Positions 1-7,070 of a stretch of DNA of 35,814 nucleotides are shown here, piece after piece. A program made the position numbers and the translations under genes. The notes below the pieces were generated by a model. It was not told the DNA's origin. It ran no database searches and saw nothing but the letters and a program-made list of their open reading frames with translations. The DNA lies in NCBI GenBank assembly GCA_023662875.1, contig JAMPIG010000034.1, positions 1 through 35,814 of the forward strand, given 5' to 3'. Numbering within the stretch: position 1 is the first letter of the stretch; the number at the start of each line of letters is the position of its first letter. Source of the stretch: Roseburia sp. (GTDB taxonomy: Bacteria; Bacillota; Clostridia; Lachnospirales; Lachnospiraceae).

Positions 1-1
1 T

Positions 2-106
2 ATCTAATTTTAAAAAATCATCCGTTGAAATGTTATGCTTTTTACAATAATTTTCAGTCACTAAACACATAAGAAATATCGTATTATTCAATCTTTTTTC
101 TGACAT
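2..106 (-). CDS. Partial small ORF at window edge, hypothetical
   Basis: The minus strand has an ATG at 106 preceded by AAAGGA at a spacing of 8 nt. The frame is then open for 35 codons to the window edge, so the C-terminus lies outside. The visible peptide starts MSEKRLNNTIFLMCL and continues as a mixed amphipathic sequence. It recalls the small DUF3791-type proteins of Firmicutes accessory regions, but that resemblance is weak and not a firm assignment. The same frame is open further upstream, back to about 180, so it may instead be the tail of a larger decayed gene. It lies just downstream of the AlbA_2 fragment, in the AT-rich accessory segment. Confidence 0.35.
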   Translation of the reverse strand, partial: MSEKRLNNTIFLMCLVTENYCKKHNISTDDFLKLD

Positions 107-129
107 ATTTTCTATCCTTTCCATAGCTT

Positions 130-726
130 TTACATACGAATCAAATGCCGTCGGCAATCTACCAGCTTCTTTTCAATTCTCTTTGTATTAGTCACTTTCG
201 CTTTCGTAATATTTTCTATTTTCATCTTTTCCAGAACATGGTTGGTTGCCTTAATCAAAGAACAATATCCATATTCCTCGTTTTCGATCAAATCTACTTT
301 ATCTGTTCCTGCATACTTGGCAACCTTGATGGACACCCCGTTTTCATCTGCCAACAAATATGCAATGTAATTATACTTCCCATCCGGCGTCAGCAATTCA
401 AGACTGTCGGCAAACTTTGTGTTCAGCTCAAATCCACGCTCCTGATAATAAATTTTAAGCTGGGCAAAAGTAAGATTCTGCCGGGGCGATGGTATATTAC
501 GTAAAGTTGTATGAATTCTTTTGGCATACAACTCATCTAGCAACGCCATAGACATAGGCTGTGTTGACGTTCCCAGCCTCATATAACACCCATTGGGCGA
601 CATTCCTTTGCTTTTTATATAGTACGGCTTTTCCAGACCACTGGATACCACAATTTTAGTCACCGGAATATCATTCATGTACTCAGTCACAATATCAAAC
701 AGGCCAAACGTGGATGGTAAAATTAT
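130..726 (-). pseudogene. Truncated AlbA_2/RecG-like ATP-binding regulator fragment
   Basis: About 195 residues resemble the middle part of the AlbA_2 (Schlafen-like) DNA-binding/ATP-dependent helicase-related family. Recognisable pieces are the KPYYIKSKG strand and the YMRLGTST motif, followed by the linker with PSPRQNLTF. The family normally has an AlbA_2 core before this point and a divergent ATPase part beginning after an RIEKKLVD-type segment. Here the frame ends nine codons after that segment, with CRRHLIRM and a stop. At the 5' side the open frame runs into sequence that is out-of-frame M23 peptidase DNA, so the apparent start near 786 is not a native start. Both ends are therefore missing and the gene is probably dead. 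The family assignment rests on pattern recognition. Confidence 0.6.
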
Positions 727-842
727 TATTCCCTTCCTTCTGCGACTTATCAAAAATAAGCTGCCGCCTTCAGTGGAGATGCACAATCTTGATATTATTC
801 ACATTCTCCGTGGCACTGTAGCCCGTGTGACCCATGTAGGGT
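724..842 (-). pseudogene. Decayed fragment of an M23 peptidase gene
   Basis: The minus-strand translation reads YMGHTGYSATENVNNIKIV, then HLH, an in-frame TGA, and RRQLIFDKSQKEGNN. This matches residues about 275-318 of the intact M23 peptidase encoded at 2949-4091. There the same stretch continues HLHWGLQ, so the tryptophan codon TGG has become TGA here. At nucleotide level the match to about 3154-3271 is high, with long identical stretches, and it stops abruptly on both sides. It is a nonfunctional remnant of a paralogue or of a partial duplication, on the same strand as the intact gene and on the far side of the ATPase/TOPRIM pair. Confidence 0.8.
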
Positions 843-868
843 TGTGTCAAGTTAGGACTAAAAGATTT

Positions 869-1501
869 TCAGCCATTCAATGTATTGTTCATTAATTCTA
901 TCCAACTACTGTCATCCATCGAGAAATAATCCAGAAACTTCCCAAAATTAGTACTCCCCTCCAAAGTATCATCAGATGGCAGCTTTTTTATCCGTTCTCT
1001 CATTTCCTGATAATTCTCCTTAGTTATTCCAGAAAACAGTTCCTGACGCTGTTCTCTCTTTCCTTTATATCCTTCCACCCCGGTCAAATCAAAAATAACT
1101 GGCGCATTCCTCTTTTTACTATTAGAACTAAGCGTCACATCGCCCCAATGTTCAATGATAATCTGCATAGTGCATGGATTTCCGAATATAACAACCTGGT
1201 CTGCCGCATTTTCAATCCCATGAAATTCATTAACCTTCCGCTTAATATCCACATACTGCTCATAAGGCTTCCGGTCTGTATCGCAAAATATCAAAACCAG
1301 ATCATATGTGCCATTCTGATACTTATCTTGATACCGCGCAGGAATATTACCATTTCCCTCTGCATTTTCCAACTGAAAACGATATGCTTTGCTCCATACG
1401 TCCAGTGATATCAATTTCTCCAAGTACCCATACTCCTCATCCCCTTCGCATATGATACATATCCTGCTGCCTGTAAAAATCTCAGGTATCCTATTCCTCA
1501 T
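869..1501 (-). CDS. RloB-like TOPRIM-family protein (candidate defence effector)
   Basis: This is a 210-residue protein. Near the N-terminus it has ICEGDEEYGYL, the glutamate-bearing strand typical of RloB/TOPRIM-like proteins. A second acidic motif, IFCDTDRKP (DxD), follows about 55 residues later. Downstream, IFGNPCTMQIIIEHWG corresponds to the conserved NP...E.W region of RloB. TOPRIM-like folds of this kind cut or bind nucleic acid. The start overlaps the 3' end of the upstream ATPase gene by 11 bp, so the two are co-translated and very likely work together. RloB was first described inside type I restriction loci, and ATPase + TOPRIM pairs include the PARIS antiphage system. Which subfamily this belongs to cannot be settled by eye. 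Confidence 0.75.
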   Translation of the reverse strand: MRNRIPEIFTGSRICIICEGDEEYGYLEKLISLDVWSKAYRFQLENAEGNGNIPARYQDKYQNGTYDLVLIFCDTDRKPYEQYVDIKRKVNEFHGIENAADQVVIFGNPCTMQIIIEHWGDVTLSSNSKKRNAPVIFDLTGVEGYKGKREQRQELFSGITKENYQEMRERIKKLPSDDTLEGSTNFGKFLDYFSMDDSSWIELMNNTLNG

Positions 1502-2768
1502 AGGCAGACGCCTCCCTGCGATTTCCTTTCATGCTGAGCAGTGATTGTATCAATTCCGGATCCGGCAAGGCTCCCAATGCTCCCTTTCGATATTTCTCCA
1601 TAATATCCGTCGTATCCCTCACACCTTCCTGTGCCGTAAAATCCCCCAAAGAATATACATATACTCCTCTTTCATCTTTATGAACAAACCAAATCTGCTC
1701 CTTTCGGAACATTTTTTTGCAGTCCATCAGGTTGATATCATGAATTGTAAAAATCAATTGTGCATCCTGATTCAGTTCATTGTTAAACATGGCAACAATT
1801 GCTCTGGTCAGCTTAAAATGAAGACTGCTGTCCAATTCATCCACTACCAAGACCCTGCCCTGTTCTATTCCTTCGATGATATAGCTTGCCAGTGCTGCTA
1901 TCTTCTTTGTGCCCGTAGAATCAAATAATATGCTCGGTACATGAACCCCTTTGTATACAGATACCAAACGAATCTGATCCATAATCTGCTCTGGGATATC
2001 AAGTACTTTTTCCTCCGGCTTCTCAATCTCTGAATCTGACTTTATACGAACTTTATCCATATCCACATACTCAAAGTCCTCCATATAAAGATCAGCATTC
2101 TTGATAAAGTCCACTACTTTTTTCTGAAGGTCACCCGGTGCCTTCATCAGTTCTATAGTACGTTTCAAAGGGATATTATTCATATCAATAATATCAATCC
2201 TTGAAGCAAATGCTGTGACAATTCTTTTCATTTCTGCTAGCTTCTCAAATTTTGTAACGTCCACTAAATAAAACAAAAGATTGCTCTGTGATACAATCGA
2301 AATCAGCTTTTGTAGTTCTGTATCCTCATACTGGTAATTCTCATGGATACTGTCTTTCAACAGCCAGACTGTCTCTTTCTCGTTTCCATATTGGTCTTTG
2401 GAGATTTCCGAAAATCTTTCATACGGATATTCTTCTTTTTCTGTATCATAGGAAAAATCATAGGAAAACGCTCTCCCATCCTCCAAAAAGGAAATACCCA
2501 ATTCACAGATAGAATCTTTCTGAAAAATATTCCCCATCAACTTTGGCGCGCGATTCAGCAAAATATTCCTTGCGCTGCGGATACATTTAACCAAACAAGT
2601 TTTTCCTGCATTATTCGGTCCGTAGATTCCTACCGTCTTTAAAACGTTAAAATAATTTTTGCTGTACACATTAGAAGCAAATTTTTTATTTCTCATATCA
2701 GCCTTCGCTGAAAATACTATCTGTTCAGAAAAGGAAAAGCAGTTTTTTGCCCTTAATTCTATCAACAT
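1491..2768 (-). CDS. AAA_15/RloA-like ABC-type ATPase (candidate defence sensor)
   Basis: This is a 425-residue SMC/ABC-like ATPase. The N-terminal MLIELRAKNCFSFSEQIVF is typical of AAA_15/RloA/OLD-type ATPases. Walker A is GPNNAGKT, the signature-like segment is DSTGTKKIAAL, Walker B is VLVVDELDSSLH and the H-loop is FTIHD. The open frame extends to 2861, but the likely start is the ATG at 2768, with GGAGG 8 nt upstream; the longer N-terminus is not family-like. It is the first gene of a two-gene unit with the overlapping RloB/TOPRIM gene. In RloAB- and PARIS-type pairs the ATPase is thought to sense infection and control the TOPRIM partner. The region is AT-rich compared with the rest of the window, suggesting horizontal acquisition. 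Confidence 0.8.
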   Translation of the reverse strand: MLIELRAKNCFSFSEQIVFSAKADMRNKKFASNVYSKNYFNVLKTVGIYGPNNAGKTCLVKCIRSARNILLNRAPKLMGNIFQKDSICELGISFLEDGRAFSYDFSYDTEKEEYPYERFSEISKDQYGNEKETVWLLKDSIHENYQYEDTELQKLISIVSQSNLLFYLVDVTKFEKLAEMKRIVTAFASRIDIIDMNNIPLKRTIELMKAPGDLQKKVVDFIKNADLYMEDFEYVDMDKVRIKSDSEIEKPEEKVLDIPEQIMDQIRLVSVYKGVHVPSILFDSTGTKKIAALASYIIEGIEQGRVLVVDELDSSLHFKLTRAIVAMFNNELNQDAQLIFTIHDINLMDCKKMFRKEQIWFVHKDERGVYVYSLGDFTAQEGVRDTTDIMEKYRKGALGALPDPELIQSLLSMKGNRREASAYEE

Positions 2769-2908
2769 GTTCATTTCCTCCGAAAGCCACAATAGTCTTC
2801 TTCGTTTTCTTCTTCCGTTATAATATACCATACTGTTATTTTTAATGCAACATTTTTTCATAAAAAATTTTATATGCTATGCGGCAGCTTCGTTATGCAG
2901 CAATAAAA

Positions 2909-2938
2909 TAGGCACTTACCATGAAAGGAAAATGCCTA
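2909..2938 (-). terminator. Weak stem-loop after M23 gene
   Basis: Just after the M23 stop codon, the minus strand has TAGGCA ... TGCCTA with an 18-nt interior that can add a short CC/GG pairing. It is followed by TATTTTATT. The stem is short, so this is only a possible intrinsic terminator separating the M23 gene from the ATPase/TOPRIM pair. Confidence 0.35.
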
Positions 2939-2948
2939 CATAAATACC

Positions 2949-4091
2949 TTAATTTGATTCCGGCTGCTCCTCGCTTGAGGAATCCTCCCCCACAGATTTT
3001 CTCACCCCTTCAGACTTCCCTTCCATATACTCCTCCACCGCCGGATCCACAATCCCCGTCGTCCTCTTCCACTCCTTCGTTCCCTCCACCTTCTCCGCCG
3101 CCTGGGTATGCTTCGCCAGAAATCTGGTCAGCGGATACAGATCAATCCAAATCTCATTGTTCCCTTCCTTCTGCGACTCGTCAAAAATCAGCTGCAGCCC
3201 CCAGTGGAGGTGCACGATCTTGATATTATTCACATTCTCCGTGGTACTGTACCCCGTATGCCCCATATACCCGATCACATCCCCGGCCGTGACCACGCTG
3301 CCCTCCGCCAGTCCTTCCGCGTAAGGGTAATTCTGCCGCAGATGCGCATAGTAATAATACCGCTTCCCATCGAAGCTGGTAATCCCAATCCGCCAGCCGC
3401 CGTACTGGTTCCACCCCAAAGCGGTCACAACGCCGGACTCCACCGCCATGATCGGCGTGCCCACCAGTCCCATCATATCATGGCCCAAATGCTGCCTCTT
3501 ATACCCATAGCTTCGGCTGACTCCAAAATCGTCATAGTGCGTATAGTCAAAGCCTCTCGCCAGAGGAAAATATCCCTTCAAACCATACTTATCGACATAG
3601 CTGACATTTCCCGCCTCGTCCGTCTGTTCCTCCCGGTATTCTCCCACCAGACCGCCCAGGGCGGCAGCGTAGGCCTCCCGGTAATAGGGAAAGTATTTCA
3701 GATCCTCTGTCAGCTCCTCCAATGTTTTATCGCCGTCCACAAGGGACTTTGCCGCCTTCTCCATCGTTTTCAGCGCGTCCTTATCAAAGGTTCCGCCTGT
3801 TCTGGCCGCTGTATAGGCCAGCAGGTCAATCCAGTGGATCTCATGCTCCGCGCCGTGGGTCTCTACGTCCCATTCATAGGCGCTGCAAAGGGCTTCGTAA
3901 GACACTGTGAAATCCACCCATTTTATGTAATCCCCTTCCACGGACAGCACGGCATGGTTCACCGTTCTGCTCTCCGCCCGGCGAATCTGCTGTCCCGCCG
4001 TCAATGCCGCCAGCGCTATTACCAGGATACATTCCATGAGAATACCCTTTCGGATTCTGCTGAGGTAACGCCCTCTCCGTTCTCCGTCCAT
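2949..4091 (-). CDS. Membrane-anchored M23 (LytM) peptidase, zinc ligands intact
   Basis: This is a 380-residue protein with an N-terminal hydrophobic segment at about 17-33 and an extracytoplasmic remainder. The C-terminal half is a peptidase M23 domain. It carries H201-L-G-H-D205 (the HxxxD zinc motif), YYAH250L and HLHWGLQ (HxH at 294-296), so all zinc and catalytic positions are present. M23 enzymes cut peptide cross-links of peptidoglycan. About 150 residues of unassigned sequence sit between the membrane segment and the peptidase domain, and an acidic Ser/Glu-rich tail ends the protein. The ATG at 4091 has TGGAG 5 nt upstream. A decayed partial copy of this gene lies at 724-842. Confidence 0.85.
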   Translation of the reverse strand: MDGERRGRYLSRIRKGILMECILVIALAALTAGQQIRRAESRTVNHAVLSVEGDYIKWVDFTVSYEALCSAYEWDVETHGAEHEIHWIDLLAYTAARTGGTFDKDALKTMEKAAKSLVDGDKTLEELTEDLKYFPYYREAYAAALGGLVGEYREEQTDEAGNVSYVDKYGLKGYFPLARGFDYTHYDDFGVSRSYGYKRQHLGHDMMGLVGTPIMAVESGVVTALGWNQYGGWRIGITSFDGKRYYYYAHLRQNYPYAEGLAEGSVVTAGDVIGYMGHTGYSTTENVNNIKIVHLHWGLQLIFDESQKEGNNEIWIDLYPLTRFLAKHTQAAEKVEGTKEWKRTTGIVDPAVEEYMEGKSEGVRKSVGEDSSSEEQPESN

Positions 4092-4146
4092 TGCCGCTCC
4101 AGATACCGTTTCTCACTGGAATATATGAATAAAACGAAACAGGTAT

Positions 4147-4190
4147 GCGAAAAACGCCGGAAAGAAACAGTTTCCTTTCCGGCGCATTTT
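4147..4190 (-). terminator. Intrinsic terminator of hpf
   Basis: CGCCGGAAAG at 4155-4164 pairs perfectly with CTTTCCGGCG at 4175-4184, and the interior AAAC/GTTT extends the stem. On the minus strand, downstream of hpf, it is followed by a run of five T. The plus side also has a T-run, so it could work in both directions. Confidence 0.85.
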
Positions 4191-4198
4191 TCATAAAT

Positions 4199-4237
4199 GA
4201 AATTTCCTCTTCGCGGAAATTCTATCGTTATAAATCA
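4199..4237. repeat. Dispersed hairpin element, copy 1
   Basis: AATTTCC, then TCTTCGC, then GGAAATT forms a small stem-loop, followed by TCTATCGTTATAAATCA. About 31 of 39 aligned positions match a second copy at 30703-30741, including the shared TTCGCG loop and an AAATTCTAT..ATAAAT tail. Both copies lie next to gene ends. Confidence 0.45.
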
Positions 4238-4270
4238 CAACGACAATTCTCAGCCGCGGCTTCCCCTCGC

Positions 4271-4798
4271 TTATACCTCCGGCTCAATCAGCCCGTAAGT
4301 ATCGCCCTTCCTCTTGTACACTACGTTGACCTGATCCGTCTCCGCATTGATAAATACATAGAAATTATGTCCCAGAAGCTCCATCTGGATGCAGGCATCC
4401 TCCGGATACATGGGCTTGATGTCAAACCTTTTGGTACGGACGATCTTAACCTCCTCATCGCCCAGATAATCGTTTTCCACGTACATTCTACTGAAGTCGC
4501 CCGCCGTCTGCTGCTTGTCCACAATCTTATTTTTGTATTTCTTCAACTGCCTCTCGATGATCTCTTCCACCAGGTCGATGGATACATACATGTCGTTGCT
4601 TACCTGCTCGGAACGAATGATGTTGCCCTTGACCGGAATTGTCACTTCGATTTTCTGACGCTCCTTTTCTACGCTCAGCGTCACATGTACCTCCGTATCA
4701 GGGTTGAAGTATTTTTCCAGCTTACCGATCTTTTCTTCCACGGCCGCCTTCAGAGCAGGCGTAACTTCGATGTTTCTTCCTACAATAGTAAATTTCAT
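4271..4798 (-). CDS. hpf: Ribosome hibernation promoting factor, long form
   Basis: This is a 175-residue long-type HPF (YvyD/RaiA family). The N-terminal beta-alpha-beta domain (about 1-100) starts MKFTIVGRNIEVTPALK and carries the EKIGKLEKYF helix. A linker leads to a C-terminal dimerisation domain (about 120-175) with IVRTKRFDIKPMYPEDA and ending near DTYGLIEPE. Long HPF binds the 30S subunit and pairs ribosomes into inactive 100S dimers in stationary phase or stress. The ATG at 4798 has AAAGGGA upstream and a clear sigma-A promoter. A strong terminator follows, so the gene is monocistronic. Confidence 0.95.
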   Translation of the reverse strand: MKFTIVGRNIEVTPALKAAVEEKIGKLEKYFNPDTEVHVTLSVEKERQKIEVTIPVKGNIIRSEQVSNDMYVSIDLVEEIIERQLKKYKNKIVDKQQTAGDFSRMYVENDYLGDEEVKIVRTKRFDIKPMYPEDACIQMELLGHNFYVFINAETDQVNVVYKRKGDTYGLIEPEV

Positions 4799-4832
4799 GC
4801 TATCATCCCTTTCGGTTATTTATTGTATGAAC

Positions 4833-4862
4833 ATTATAACATATTTCGTCTGGGTTTTGCAA
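4833..4862 (-). promoter_or_regulatory. Sigma-A promoter of hpf
   Basis: On the minus strand, TTGCAA (4857-4862) and TATAAT (4833-4838) are separated by 18 bp, about 35 nt upstream of the hpf start. Confidence 0.75.
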
Positions 4863-5011
4863 CAATTTGGCAAATTATTTCCTTATTTTTGACATCGAAT
4901 CTGTCAAGCCTAATTTTTCCTTTTCCCGTCCAAAAAAGAAATTTATCACTTCTTCACAAAACAAGCGTTCTTTCTTTATTTCTTTGTCAATTTGATTTCT
5001 GCTCGAAAAAA

Positions 5012-5210
5012 TGTGGAAACTGTGTATAACTTAGTGTATAAACCGCCGATGTCGGGTTTTCACAATTTTAAAATGTGGATAACTTTTCTTTCAAAGCAAG
5101 GTCTTTCTGCCTGTTTCCCGCCCCATGTTTTTTTCTTTGTCTATTTTGTACAAGCTGCCTTGCTTTTTGATCCTGTTTTCCACGGCGGAACATTTTGACA
5201 ATTTCCACAT
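5012..5210. promoter_or_regulatory. Cluster of DnaA-box-like 9-mers in a noncoding spacer
   Basis: The spacer between hpf and the NlpC/P60 gene holds one exact DnaA box, TGTGGATAA at 5074-5082. A one-mismatch box, TGTGTATAA, lies at 5021-5029. Weaker two-mismatch sites are at 5012-5020, 5176-5184 and 5201-5209. The first half is AT-rich. No dnaA or dnaN gene is nearby, so this may be a DnaA-titrating or regulatory site, or coincidence. Confidence 0.35.
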
Positions 5211-5245
5211 TTGTCAGACGCCTGGACGGAGAGTTCGCGTTGCTC

Positions 5246-5308
5246 GTCCGAAACCCGGCCCGGCGGAAACTCATGCAAGCATGGTTTCCGCCGGGCCGGG
5301 TTCCGGAC
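5246..5308. repeat. 63-nt near-perfect inverted repeat (long hairpin)
   Basis: AACCCGGCCCGGCGGAAAC at 5252-5270 is exactly complementary to 5284-5302. The stem extends outward with GTCCG/CGGAC after one mismatch, and inward with CATG/CATG closing a CAAG loop and leaving one bulged T. About 28 base pairs form in total. No T-run follows on either side, so it is not a typical terminator. Confidence 0.8.
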
Positions 5309-5322
5309 TCTGCTGATTAGCG

Positions 5323-5364
5323 AAAAAAGGCAGCCCGGGCTCTGTGCCCGAAGCTGCCTTTTTT
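5323..5364 (-). terminator. Terminator of the NlpC/P60 gene
   Basis: GGCAGC (5329-5334) pairs with GCTGCC (5353-5358), with an inner CGGGC/GCCCG stem. It is flanked by A6 and T6, so it is an intrinsic, probably bidirectional, terminator just after the stop codon at 5374. Confidence 0.9.
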
Positions 5365-5373
5365 ATCGTGGTC

Positions 5374-6576
5374 TTAGAAAATTCTTCTGATCGCGCGAAT
5401 CTTTCTGTAATCCGCCCTCGAAACGATGATTCCGACTCTCTTGTTGGAGGCATGTACGATCTGTCCGTCTCCGATGTACAGCGCCACATGGCCGGAATAG
5501 CAGATCAGGTCGCCGGGCTGCGCATTCTCCAGTCCGTCTACCTTAGAGCCCTGAGACCGATCCGCGGAGGACGAATGAGGAAGACTGACACCGAAGTTCG
5601 CATATACGCTCATGACAAACCCGGAGCAATCCGCGCCGTTCGTCAGGCTGGTGCCGCCGTATACATAAGGATTTCCCACAAACTGCAGCGCATATTCCGC
5701 AACCGCCTTGCCCATCTCGCTTCCTTCTCCCACCGAATAGGTAACGGGAGCTTCCTGGGTCTGTTGTTCTGTCGTCTTCTTGCTGGAATTGGCGGCAGCC
5801 TTTGCAGCGGCGGCTTCTCTGGCCTTTCTCCGCTCCTCCGCCTCCTTGGCAAGACGCGCCTCCTCTTCTTCTCTGGACTCAGCCTGGACAAATTCGCTGC
5901 GAAGAAGAACATAGTCCTTGGAGACCCATCCGATACCTTCCTCTACGTCTACCTTCACCCAGCCCTCTACATCCTCCAGCACGAGAAGCTCTTCCGCCTC
6001 CGGCACCATTCCAATGATAGCAGACTCCGTAGTAGGCTCCTTCCGCACAAACAACGTCTGGGTATCTACCGTCGCGGTACGCGTACCTACCTTCTTGGCA
6101 AGCTCTACCGCCTCTTCTCCGGTAACGCAATACTCACCCTTCACATATCCCGTCACGCTGCCGGACGTAATCTGATACCATCCGTTCGTCTCGGAGACAA
6201 AGGTTCCCACCGAATTATTATAGAGCTTACCCAGAATTTCTCCCTCTTCGCTGGGAAGACTCCTGACATTTACATAATGATTCACCTGAGCGATAACTAA
6301 ATTGCGGAACAATTCCTCCTCCGCCTCTTCCGCAGAAACTGACTCCTCTTCGTTTTCCGTTTTATCCGTCCGGATCCATTCCATAATCGAAGAAATCGGA
6401 ATTGTCGTATGATCCGAAACCTCCGCCAGGCTGCTCCCCCCGTTTACCGCCACACCGATTCCGCCGCTGGGCAGCACCGAACCGCCGGAAAAAGCCTCGG
6501 CGGTCAAACCCGTACAGGATATCGATATAGCCGCTGTAAAAACACATATTGTCGTCTTTATTGCTTTGTATCTCAT
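5374..6576 (-). CDS. Secreted SH3b-SH3b-NlpC/P60 peptidoglycan hydrolase
   Basis: This 400-residue exported protein has a signal peptide at about 1-28. Two bacterial SH3 domains follow at about 97-153 (HYVNVRSLPSEEGEILG) and 166-225 (TLFVRKEPTTESAIIG). An Ala/Glu/Lys-rich linker or coiled coil runs from about 231 to 266, and a C-terminal NlpC/P60 domain from 287. The catalytic Cys is in ADC317SGF, with histidines in GH363VALYIG and IVH375AS. The family cuts gamma-D-Glu-diaminopimelate bonds in stem peptides, and SH3b domains bind the wall. It is a single-gene unit with its own promoter and terminator. A role in cell separation or wall turnover is inferred. Confidence 0.92.
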   Translation of the reverse strand: MRYKAIKTTICVFTAAISISCTGLTAEAFSGGSVLPSGGIGVAVNGGSSLAEVSDHTTIPISSIMEWIRTDKTENEEESVSAEEAEEELFRNLVIAQVNHYVNVRSLPSEEGEILGKLYNNSVGTFVSETNGWYQITSGSVTGYVKGEYCVTGEEAVELAKKVGTRTATVDTQTLFVRKEPTTESAIIGMVPEAEELLVLEDVEGWVKVDVEEGIGWVSKDYVLLRSEFVQAESREEEEARLAKEAEERRKAREAAAAKAAANSSKKTTEQQTQEAPVTYSVGEGSEMGKAVAEYALQFVGNPYVYGGTSLTNGADCSGFVMSVYANFGVSLPHSSSADRSQGSKVDGLENAQPGDLICYSGHVALYIGDGQIVHASNKRVGIIVSRADYRKIRAIRRIF

Positions 6577-6648
6577 ATCATTCCCCTTGTTTTCTTTCGC
6601 GGGCGCTACTTTTTATTCATATATTACAAAATTATTACATCCTTAATA

Positions 6649-6677
6649 AATATAACACCCCTTCTCCCTTTTGTCAA
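6649..6677 (-). promoter_or_regulatory. Sigma-A promoter of the NlpC/P60 gene
   Basis: On the minus strand, a perfect TTGACA (6672-6677) and TATATT (6649-6654) are spaced by 17 bp, about 70 nt upstream of the start codon. Confidence 0.85.
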
Positions 6678-6751
6678 CATAGAAAAGCGTTTTTCTCAAA
6701 ATCTCTATTTTCCTTGATTTTCCAGCCTTTTTTCGGTTCCGCGTCAACAGC

Positions 6752-6791
6752 GGGAAAAAGGGATCATCTGATCGGATGATCCCTTTTTCCC
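6752..6791. terminator. Perfect 17-bp stem, bidirectional terminator
   Basis: GGGAAAAAGGGATCATC and its exact complement flank the 6-nt loop TGATCG. The A5/T5 tracts inside the stem make it terminator-like. It lies upstream of the NlpC/P60 promoter and downstream of trxB, so it probably ends transcripts from the trxB side. Confidence 0.7.
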
Positions 6792-6854
6792 AAGAAATAT
6801 TTCGTTTTTCTTAATAAATTTGCCGGCGTCCGCCCGGCGCTGTTATACTCGATA

Positions 6855-6914
6855 ACGCCAGAATTTACCCTTTTGCAAAGCGCCTACGCAGCAGGCTGGC
6901 GTTATCTCGTTATT
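6855..6914. repeat. 11-bp inverted repeat in the trxB downstream spacer
   Basis: GATAACGCCAG and CTGGCGTTATC are exact inverted copies about 35-40 nt apart, in the roughly 280-bp stretch between trxB and the terminator at 6752-6791. A 61-codon minus-strand frame (6843-7028) covers the repeat. It has no recognisable domain or clear ribosome binding site and is not called as a gene. The spacer may be a small repeat element. Confidence 0.4.
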
Positions 6915-7070
6915 GGTCGCGGCAAATGAAATCGTCAGCAAGTAAGTATATCTGCCCGGAAACATGAGCCAAACGCTCTTCCGTAAAAATCGAACAATTT
7001 CACAAAGCCAGTAAATCGACTTTGCCACAACGAAATTTCCTCTCAGGCATACGTCGAAAATGCCAAAGCT

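Noticed and set aside
130-786. Intact 218-codon AlbA_2-like gene starting at 786
   Set aside because: The first 20 codons are out-of-frame M23 peptidase DNA, so the start is an accident of a recombination junction.
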